From Papilionanthe hookeriana x Papilionanthe teres (lineage: Eukaryota; Streptophyta; Magnoliopsida; Asparagales; Orchidaceae), in contig CM040421.1 in NCBI GenBank assembly GCA_022702705.1, forward strand, positions 55,721,740 through 55,785,739: a stretch of DNA of 64,000 nt, written 5' to 3'. The stretch's first letter is position 1; each line of letters begins with the position of its first letter. The notes under the pieces were generated by a model. It saw only the letters and a program-made list of their open reading frames with translations. It did not search any database and was not told where the DNA came from. Positions 56,266-64,000 of the stretch are shown in pieces. The translations under genes and the position numbers were made by a program.

Positions 56266-57999
56266 ATGCGCAAATTTGGAAACGAAAATTTAAAACCTTA
56301 CGATTTTGAATTAGAGCGTACAATTAAAAGAATTAGAAAACAAAAGAAACAAATTATTAATTTAACACAAATGGCGAATATTCCTGAAATTCAAAATATG
56401 AACCAACAAAGACCATTAAGAGATTATGCCAACCCTACATCAAGATGAAATTCATTTAACTATTCAAAACCCCGATGTAATCTGCTAATTCATTTGAACT
56501 TAAACTCGCAATTATCCAAATGGTACAAAACAATCAATTTAGTGATTCACCTACTCGAAGATCCTAACTTACATCTTGCTTAGTTTTCTAGAACTTTGTG
56601 CTACTTTTAAATATCGAGGAGTATCCGACGATGCTTTATAAGACTTAGACTTTTTCCTTTTTCATTAAGGGATAAAGCTAAAATGTGGTTGAATTCGTTA
56701 GCACTCGGATCTATTAAAACTTGGGGAGAATTATCACAAAAATTTCTATCCGAATATTTTCCACCATCTAAAACTGCTAAGTTTAGAAATGATATAACTT
56801 CTTTTTGTCAGTTAGATGGAGAATCAATATATGAAGCTTGGGAGAGATTTAAGGAACTTCTTAGGAAATGCCCACATCATGCGCTACCAGATTGGTTGAT
56901 TATTCAAACCTTTTATAATGGATTAGTAGGATCTTTAAGATCAATCATCGATGCTCTTCTTGGAGGTTCATTAATGTCTAAACCATTTGATGAAGCTTAT
57001 GCACTAATCGAAGAAATGGCAACAAATAATTTCCAATGGCCTGCTTGAAAGAGTAAATCCTAAAAAGATAGCCAGCATTCATGAAAACAATGCAATATCT
57101 ATGTTAGCTTCTCAAATTGTCTGCTATATCTAAGAAGTTAGATCATTTTGGAATGAACTACTCTCCTATTTTAGAAGAAAACTCATCCGGACAAATCATA
57201 GAATCTCAAACTAATTATGAAACTTTAAATGCTATTAATAATAGAACTAATAACCCTTATTCAAACTATTATAATCCTGGTTGGAAAACTCATCCAAATT
57301 TTAATTGGAATAACACATCTAATCAACAATGGATGAATCAACCTAATCAAGCAAATCCAAACTATAAACCTAATTACCCACTCGAATTTAATAACAATAA
57401 CCCTCAATTCAAGGATAAGAAATTATCCATGGATGAATTAATTTTGAATATGGGTCATCAGCTACAAAATCAAGGAAATCAACTACAAATTCAAGGAAAT
57501 CAATTACAAATTCAAGGAACATCTATTAAAAATATCGAAACTCAACTTGGACATATTCATATCTGCGCTAAATAATAGAATACCTGGAACTTTTCCTAGT
57601 AATGTGGAAATAAATCCTAAAGATCAAGGAAAAGAACAAATTAAAGCAATACAACTAAGGAGTGGAAAAGAATTAGAACCTCAAATTCAAAAAGAACTTG
57701 AAAGCCAAAAAGAGGAAGTGGAAATTGAAAAGGAAACAATTCAACAAGATTCGAACTTGGAACATCCTTTAATACCTATGAAAATTTACGTTGAAAAACC
57801 TCCACCACCATTTCCTCAACGACTAGCTCAACATAAAAAAGATAAACAATTTGCTAAATTCCTTGAAATATTAAAGAAATTAACAATTAATATACCTTTT
57901 GTTGAAGCTTTAGATCGGATGCCAAATTATGTAAAATTTATGAAAGATATTCTAAATAAGAAAAGAAAATTCATCGATAATGAAACGAGTCGCACTTAG
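56266..57999 (+). pseudogene. Athila-type gag, frameshifted
   Basis: The start region at 56266-56448 contains MANIPEIQNMNQQRPLRDYA, the usual beginning of Athila Gag. Frame 56683-57048 holds the Retrotrans_gag core: MWLNSLALGSIKTWGELSQK, FLSEYFPPSKTAKFRNDI, YEAWERFKELLRKCPHHALP and QTFYNGL. Frame 57117-57575 is N/Q-rich with a repeated NQLQIQG heptad, and 57547-57999 is K/E-rich, ending with PFVEALDRMPNYVKFMKDIL, the segment that leads into protease. Gag forms the virus-like particle around the element's RNA. Frame breaks near 56448, 57048 and 57575 disable it. No CCHC knuckle is seen. Confidence 0.8.
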
Positions 58000-58372
58000 T
58001 GAAGAGTGTAGTGCTATTATTCGGAAGAAGCTTCTCGAAAAATTGAAAGATCTCGGTAGTTTCACTATACCCTGCGCTATAGGAGAAAAATTTTATGGAA
58101 AAGCTTTGTGTGACTCGAGAGCAAGCATCAATCTAATGCCTCTATCGATTTTTAAGAGATTAGGATTAGGAAAAATTACACCTACTTCAGTAACCCTTCA
58201 ATTAGCTGATCGTTCGGTTACCTATCCTAAGGGAGTTATTGAAGATGTGTTAGTAAAGGTGGATAAATTTATCTTCCAAGTAGATTTTATTGTTTTAGAT
58301 ATGGAGGAAGATAAAGAAATTCCTATCATTTTAGGAAGACCATTTTTAGCTACTTGGAAAAGCTATGATTGA
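57980..58372 (+). pseudogene. Athila-type aspartic protease
   Basis: This 130-codon frame holds the retropepsin that cuts the element polyprotein. Visible blocks: CAIGEKFYGKALCDSRASIN (active-site loop at ~42-52), LMPLSIFKRLGLG, TLQLADRSVTYPKGVIEDVL and PIILGRPFLAT near the end (the flap and ILGRPFL helix). The active-site triad, normally D-[TSL]-G-A, reads D-S-R-A: the essential Gly is Arg (codon AGA where GGA is expected), compatible with a single G-to-A transition. The frame ends with a stop at 58370, before the linker to RT. Confidence 0.82.
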
Positions 58373-58613
58373 TGTTCGAAAGGAGAATTAACTATGAGAG
58401 TAAATGACCAAAAAGTTACATTTAATATTGCAAAATCAATGAAATATCCTGCGCTAGAAAAAGATGATGAATGTTTTCGGATGGAAATACTTGAATATTT
58501 ACAACAAGAACATTTTAAGGAATATTACGAGGATAAATTAGAAAAAGAAAACACTCGAATTAATTGAAGATAATCATGAAGAACTAGATTTTATTCGGGA
58601 AAGATTTGAATTT

Positions 58614-60250
58614 TTGGATAATACTGAAAATGCCGACAAGAATATAGTTCCATCAATTATTAAACCTCCCGAACTTAAGCTAAAAATATTACTCGATCAT
58701 TTGAAATATGCTTATTTAGGTAATTCTTCAACTTTACCAGTTATTATTTCATCCGCATTAAACGAATCTCAAGAACAAAAACTTTTAGAAACTTTAAAAA
58801 AATATAAAAAAACTTTTGGTTGGACTTTAGCGGATATTAAAGGAATTAGTCCTTCAATCCGTATGCATAGAATTATTTTAGATGATGAACATAAACCTAA
58901 AGCGGATCCCCAAAGGAGATTAAACCCGATAATGAAAGAAGTAGTTAAGAAAGAAATTTTAAAATGGTTAGATAATGGTATTATATATCCTATTTACGAC
59001 GAGTGCTTAGGTAAGCCCAATTCACCGTGTTCCTAAGAATGGAGGAGTGACCGTCACTCGCCAATGAAAATAACGATCTTATTCCTATAAGACAAGTTAC
59101 TTGGTTGGCGTATATGTATTGATTATAGGAAATTAAATACCGCCACCAGGAAAGATCACTTCCCTTTACCATTTCTAGACCAGATGTTAGATAGATTAGC
59201 CGGACATAAGTATTTTTGTTTTCTAGATGGATACAACGGTTATCATCAAATACAAATTGCTCCTGAGGATCAAGAGAAAACTACATTTACTAGTCCTTAT
59301 GGAACTTTCGCTTTTCGAAGAATGCCTTTTGGATTATGTAATGCACCAAGCAACATTCCGAGAGATGTATGATGTCTATATTTAGTAAGTTAATTGACAA
59401 TGGAATAGAAGTATTTATGGATGATTTCTCTGTATTTGGAACATCATTTGACACATGCTTAACTCATCTTGAAAAAGTATTAGAAGTATGTGAGAAAACA
59501 AATTTAGTTCTAAATTGGGAGAAATATCAATTTATGGTTGCGGGCGGCATTGTATTAGGGCATAAAATTTCGGAAAAAGGCATGGAAGTGGACTCGCAAA
59601 AATTCAAGTTATAGCTAAATTACCACCTCCAACTACGGTAAAAGGGGTAAGAAGTTTTCTTGGACATGCTTGGATTCTACGGACGCTATATAAAAGATTT
59701 TTCAAAAATTACTAAACCTCTATGCCAACTTCTCGAAAAGGACAAGAAATTTGAATTTACAATCGAATGCCTGAATGCTTTTGAACTCTTAAAAGAAAAA
59801 TTAATTACAGACTCTATAATAGTTTCACCTAACTGGGAGAAACCATTTGAGCTTATGTGTGATGCTAGTGATTATGCTTGTAGGAGCAGATTCTTGGGCA
59901 AATATATGAAAAGATTTTTAAAGTTATATACTTATGCTTAGTAAAACTCTAAATGATGCTTTGAAATAAATTATACGATTACTGAAAGAGAACTATTAGC
60001 GGTAGTATATGGTTTTAATAAATTTAGACCTTATCCGATTGGAACAAAATGTATCGTGCATATCGATCATTCTGCTATCAAATATTTAATGCAAAAGAAA
60101 GATTTCGAACCAAGATTAATTAGATGGATGTTATTAATGCAAGAATTCGATTTTGAGATCGTTAATAAGAAAGGAACTGATAATCAAATTGCGGATCATT
60201 TATCGAGATTAGAAAATCATGAATTATCCGATATTGAAAATGAAATTATA
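58614..60250 (+). pseudogene. Athila-type reverse transcriptase and RNase H, broken
   Basis: Frame 58614-59036 carries LADIKGISPSIRMHRI and RRLNPIMKEVVKKEILKWLD, the start of Athila RT. After a break around 59037-59180, frame 59184-59372 gives FLDGYNGYHQIQIAPEDQEK (first catalytic Asp) and FRRMPFGLCNAPS. Frame 59369-59614 holds VFMDDFSVFG, the catalytic MDD, and NLVLNWEKYQFMV. Frame 59660-59941 begins DMLGFYGRYIKDFS and contains FELMCDASDYA, the first RNase H Asp. ERELLAVVYGFNKF near 59985 and VHIDHSAIKYL (60056 on) complete RNase H. Catalytic residues survive, but at least four frame breaks or stops are present. The minus-strand frame at 58990-59172 is a shadow. Confidence 0.85.
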
Positions 60251-61596
60251 GACGGTTTCTCCGATGAACAACTATATAATATCAATGAGTGGAAAATACC
60301 ATGGTATGTCGATATAGTAAACTATATAGTTAGTAATATTTTACCACCTATGCTAACTTTGCAACAACGGAAAAAATTCATCCATGATACGAAAACTTAT
60401 TTTTGGGATGAACCATATTTATATAAGCGATGTAAGGATTTAATTATTAGAAGATGTGTACCTTATGAAGAAACTGAACCAATTATTCAAAAATGTCATG
60501 ATTCTAATTTTGGAGGACATTTTGGGATCGATAAAACTGCTTATAAGATTCTACGATACTGGATTTTCTTGGCCTACTCTATTTAGAGATGTATATAGAT
60601 ATATTAAAACTTGCGATAAATGCGAAAGAGTAGGAAATATATCTAGAAGAAACGAAATGCCTCTAAACTTTATATTAGAAGTTGAAATTTTTGATGTTTG
60701 GGGATTAGATTTTATGGGACCTTTTATTCCTTCGTTTGGAAACTCATATATATTAGTAGCTTGTTGATTATGTTTCCAAATGGATTGAGGCACAAGCTTT
60801 ACCTAGGTGTGATGCTTAAGAGTGTTTCAAAATTTCGATGAAAAATATTTTTACTAGATTTGGAATGCGAGAGTGATTATCACCGACGGAGGAACTCATT
60901 TTAGAAATAAATACATTCACAAACTAGTAGAAAAATACAATATTACTCATAAAATATCCACTGCTTATCATCCACAGACTAGCGGATTAGCTGAAGTATC
61001 TAATCGTGAGATTAAAAGTATTTTAGAAAAATCACGTAAACCCAAATATGTTAGATTGGTCTATTAGATTAGACAATCGCATTATGGGCTTATAGGATTG
61101 CTTATAAAACTCCAATTGGAATGACTCCTTACGAGACTTATATATGGAAAAACGTGCCACTTACCGAGTTGAATTAGAACATAAAGCATATTGGGCGATT
61201 AAAGAATTTAATTATAATATGAAGGAAAGCTTGGTGAGAAAAGATTGTTGCAATTAAATGAATTGGAAGAATTAAGAAATGAATCGTATGATAATGATCG
61301 GATTTATAAAGAAAAGATGAAATTATGGCATGATCGGAAGATTAATCGGAGAAATTTTGAACCAGGGACGGGAAGTTTTGCTATATAATACTAGATTGAA
61401 ATTATTTCCTGGAAAATTGAAGTCTCGATGGTTAGGACCTTTCACCATAACTCAAATATTTTCATACGGAACTATAGAAATCGAAGATCCAAAAGCTGGA
61501 CATAAATTTAAAGTTAATGGACATAGATTAAAACCATATTTCGAAGGTATAAGACCTAACTATAAAGAGGTTTTTATGCTTAGTCGACACGATTAA
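60251..61596 (+). pseudogene. Athila-type integrase, broken
   Basis: The HHCC zinc module is split over two frames near 60500-60630: CHDSNFGGHFGIDKTAY, then a shift near 60556, then YIKTCDKCERVGN. The DDE core follows: FDVWGLDFMGPF near 60690, IITDGGTHFRNKYIHKLVEK at 60873-60932 and SGLAEVSNREIKSIL near 60983, giving Asp, Asp and Glu. Frame 61330-61596 holds the C-terminal domain: REVLLYNTRLKLFPGKLKSR, WLGPFTI and VNGHRLKPYF. Integrase inserts the cDNA into the genome. Stops at about 60767 and 61067 and the shifts prevent function. No chromodomain is visible. Confidence 0.82.
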
Positions 61597-62539
61597 TAAT
61601 TGAAATTAGGTCGGGTCGACGACGTTAAACCAAGCGTTTTATAGGAGGCAACCCATATTAGTTATCTATTTTTATTGTATCTTAATAGTTAGTCTATATT
61701 ATTAAAACTTTACTACTCAATTATTATTAAGAATCATCACATATTCGAACCATTATGATGAGAAAAGAAATTATTCGATTTAGAGCGAAATTGCATCATC
61801 GTCATATAGGAAATATCAGAGAAGATGAAGATTCTGACCTTGAAGAGTAGTAGTAAATATTTTCATAGTATGTTTGTATTTATGTTATTTGATTTGATTT
61901 AGATTTTATTATGTGTGGAGTGATGATTTGAATATCTCAAACTTAATTGAGATATGCGTCATAGTTTTGTATCAGCATTTAGTGTGTCGTGGATTGGTTT
62001 GTCATGCTGATTAGTAGTAAGGATTGAAGTTTGAAGTTTGATTATAGAGTTTTAAATTATGTTAGTTTGTATGTCTCATGGATTTCAATATTAAAGTTAA
62101 TTTGTTGTGTTGTGTGAATTTGTTTGTGTATAAGTAGCTAATCTTCATATTAAATTAATAAATGATATGATCGGAAATATAATATAAGGCAAATCGAGGT
62201 TGAAAATGATTGACGAAATTCAAAAATTGAAATTTTTAGGACCTCGCCGACGGCGAGAAAATCCCGCCGACGAGCGAGATCGATCTCGGCGACAGACGAA
62301 GAATTTCTCGCCGACGGCGGATTTTTCCGAAACTTTTGCCTTATGGAATTAATTAGCTCGCCGACGGCGAGAAAAATCTCGCCGACAGCGAGAACGCAAA
62401 AGACCATATTTGACTGGGTCAAAAACACTATTCATCATCCCCAACTTCTCATTTTCGCAAAAACCGACCTAGGGCTTGAGAGATCTTAGATTTAGAGGCG
62501 ATTCCATCACTCAAAAACACCGGATTTCATCTTCTCTTG
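61597..62539 (+). other. non-coding spacer between pol and the 3' ORF
   Basis: It contains the block GACGTTAAACCAAGCG...TAGGAGGCAACCCA (61621-61655), which is characteristically found just after pol in Athila-type elements. A second cluster of near-palindromes follows at 62235-62395. A minus-strand frame at 62150-62428 arises from the repeats. Confidence 0.6.
62235..62395 (+). repeat. second cluster of CTCGCCGACGGCGAG-type near-palindromes
   Basis: Exact CTCGCCGACGGCGAG occurs near 62245 and 62357. Variants are CCCGCCGACGAGCGAG near 62262, CTCGCCGACGGCGG near 62310 and CTCGCCGACAGCGAG near 62378. The motif is the same as in the 5' LTR although the surrounding sequence is different. Confidence 0.88.
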
Positions 62540-62739
62540 GTAAGTGCTTCACTCCTATGCAAAAATTTTTGATTTTCACCATGTATTTTCATCACATTGC
62601 AAATTTTGGGAAAAATCAAAATATGGAAGAAATATTCGGTGGAAATCAATGGAATTTAATTTAAATTGCTTATAAATGTTGTAGGAAGCCTTCTTAGAAT
62701 TATTTTTAAGTTTAGTGAAAATTTTCATGATTTTCACAG
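62540..62739 (+). other. possible leader intron before the 3' ORF
   Basis: TTG|GTAAGTGC at 62540 is a strong 5' splice site. TGATTTTCACAG ending at 62739 is a good 3' splice site 9 bp before the ATG. The 200-nt interval is AT-rich, as plant introns are. Splicing is inferred. Confidence 0.4.
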
Positions 62740-62748
62740 ATCGATCGT

Positions 62749-63936
62749 ATGGCTCCACGACAACAACGTCGAGTAGAATTCGACGAAGACCGATTCATCA
62801 ATGCACGAGCACAGACTAAATATTTTGAAAATATTCAAGGAAGAAAGTGCATTGCGGATCGGGTTTTCAAAAATCCGGGAGGAGAAGTAGAGCGGATTAT
62901 TAAGGAACGAGGTTGGGAGAATTTCGTTACGTTCGATATAGAGCGGTACTGTGGAAGTGGTTAAAGAATTTTATGCCAATTTAAGCGCCAGTGAAGATGC
63001 ACAAGTAAAGGTACGAGGGTTTTTTGTAGAATTCAATGCTGCAAGAATAAACGCGTTCTATGAAGTTCATGACTCGCCCTTTAGCGAGTATGAAACTTTT
63101 GGAACGATGGAAGGACCACTGGAGGAAGTCATTAACTTTCTCACTGATGGGACCGGAGTTTGGAAAATTAAGCGACGGGAAAGAGTGAATTTTCCTCTTT
63201 CTAAATTAAATGCGATCTCCAAAGCTCGGCATTACTTTATTTGTTCTACTACGTTACCCACCTATCACCACGGTGAGGTAACACGAGATGAAGCAATTCC
63301 GAATTTCGTATTCGGAATAATATAAGCATCAACATCGGGAGAATTATTTATCGAAACATCCTGGCCACCCCTCAAAATGAGAGTGGAGCTGGATTGGGAC
63401 ACCCTGGATTAATTTTTTCACTCTGCCAACTCTCTAGAGTTGAGGCTAGAGATAATGAAGAATGGGTAGAACCAATGAAACCACTCACAGTTGCTAATAT
63501 TAAGAAGTATGAATCTCATGAAGGGTGGAGAGCAGGAGTAAGAAGTTATTTCACTCATTCAAGTAGAGATATACCCTCTACTAGCCATGAACCTCCTGAG
63601 CCTACCACCCCTACCCTATAAGATCTGATGAATGAATTGACACTGCATAGAAGAAGTTTTGAGCAGTTTGGAGATACAATGGGGAGAAGATTTGATCATT
63701 TTGATCAAAGAATTGATAATCTGGAGAGAAGACATGATTATGATAGCGAATATCTCCAGCGACATTCGGAATACGAGATTGCATACTATGAAGCTTAACG
63801 TCGTTATAGGAGTGGTGATTTAGATGTTGTCTTTCCTGAGTGCCCCCGATATTCACAGTACCAGCCTGCTCAGTCTTCTCAGCCTACAGATCAGGGAGGA
63901 GATGATATAGCCTGAGATTTTGATGCTGAAGAATAG
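62749..63936 (+). pseudogene. Athila-type extra 3' ORF (putative plant transposon protein domain)
   Basis: The ATG at 62749 starts MAPRQQRRVEFDEDRF. The frame passes into ERGWENFVTFDIERY, then a 1-nt shift near 62948 leads to VVKEFYANLSASEDAQVKVR, ARINAFYEV, KARHYFICSTTLPTYHHGEV and TRDEAIPNFVFGI. A further shift near 63322 leads to GHPGLIFSLCQLSRVEARDN. This is the wording of the 'putative plant transposon protein' domain (Pfam Transposase_32, PF20167 as I recall), encoded in the 3' ORF of Athila/Tat-type elements. A coiled-coil-like segment (RRFDHFDQRIDNLERRHDYD) follows near 63690, and the end lies near 63936. Its role is unknown; older literature calls this position env-like. No membrane segment or signal peptide is seen. 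It is split over at least three frames. Confidence 0.7.
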
Positions 63937-64000
63937 GACTTTATTTTTTTTATTTGTTTGATGTTAAGTTATTTTAAAGACTTTATATATTTGTAATATT

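Larger units (their letters stand above)
54543..64000 (+). mobile_element. Athila-type Ty3/gypsy retrotransposon, 3' end outside window
   Basis: The order is 5' LTR, tRNA-Asp primer-binding site, gag, protease, RT, RNase H, integrase, a long non-coding spacer and an extra 3' ORF. This is the Athila (or closely allied Tat) layout. No second RNase H is seen, which favours Athila. All genes carry frameshifts or stops, so this copy is defective. The 3' LTR is not reached. Confidence 0.85.

Noticed and set aside
58614..61596. Endogenous pararetrovirus (caulimovirus-like) insertion
   Set aside because: An integrase with zinc module and DDE core, a tRNA-Asp primer site and an Athila-type Gag are present. 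These are features of Ty3/gypsy elements, not of caulimoviruses.
63611..63856. 81-codon minus-strand frame near the window end
   Set aside because: The plus strand encodes a coiled-coil-like continuation of the Athila-type 3' ORF here, so the minus-strand frame is a shadow.

Overview
The window is nuclear DNA of a flowering plant. The evidence is AT-rich intergenic sequence packed with plant-type transposable elements: L1-type LINEs with DUF4283-like ORF1 proteins, RTE LINE 3' ends, an Athila-type Ty3/gypsy element whose primer-binding site matches plant tRNA-Asp, Ty1/copia remnants and many MITEs. One intact plant-specific gene of the FANTASTIC FOUR (FAF) family is present. Species cannot be fixed from the sequence. 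I see no prokaryotic genes, CRISPR array, rRNA gene or functional tRNA gene.

Layout. 1-2900: AT-rich intergenic DNA with a GC-rich palindrome cluster and one MITE. 2905-4740: a foldback-like element whose left arm is a tandem array of two alternating ~184-bp repeat types, present inverted in the right arm. 4990-11400: a nearly full-length but broken L1-type LINE (ORF1, endonuclease, reverse transcriptase, RNase H), followed by microsatellites and a tRNA-like block. 12360-14320: the 5' part of a second, related LINE. 14330-39370: mainly repeat-derived DNA without intact genes. It holds a dispersed repeat family 'R' with an internal minisatellite, a family 'S' with T/G-rich degenerate repeats, copies of one MITE family ('A'), hairpins and the 3' end of a copia-type element with an LTR.

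39374-39870: an RTE LINE fragment on the minus strand. 40092-41006: TATA box, telo-box and a single-exon FAF-like gene (259 aa), the only clearly intact host gene. 42500-43530: second copy of family R with a quite different, GC-rich minisatellite. 45700-48370: several MITEs, and a possible Pack-type element (46526-47639) carrying a broken gene-like segment that I cannot identify. 49270-52050: a third, decayed LINE interrupted by an unrelated insertion. 52267-52833: a hAT-like MITE containing a tRNA-like insert with an exact Pol III B box. 53197-54542: a rearranged Ty1/copia element. 54543 to the window end: an Athila-type retroelement (5' LTR, duplicated primer-binding site, gag, protease, RT, RNase H, integrase, then an extra ORF) apparently inserted into the copia element. 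Its 3' LTR lies outside the window.

Except for the FAF-like gene, all long reading frames belong to degraded transposable elements. The points most worth following are the foldback element with higher-order repeats, the R family in which conserved flanks surround different minisatellites, the tRNA-like insert in the hAT MITE, and the recurrent near-palindrome CTCGCCGACGGCGAG in both the LTR and the post-pol spacer of the Athila element.
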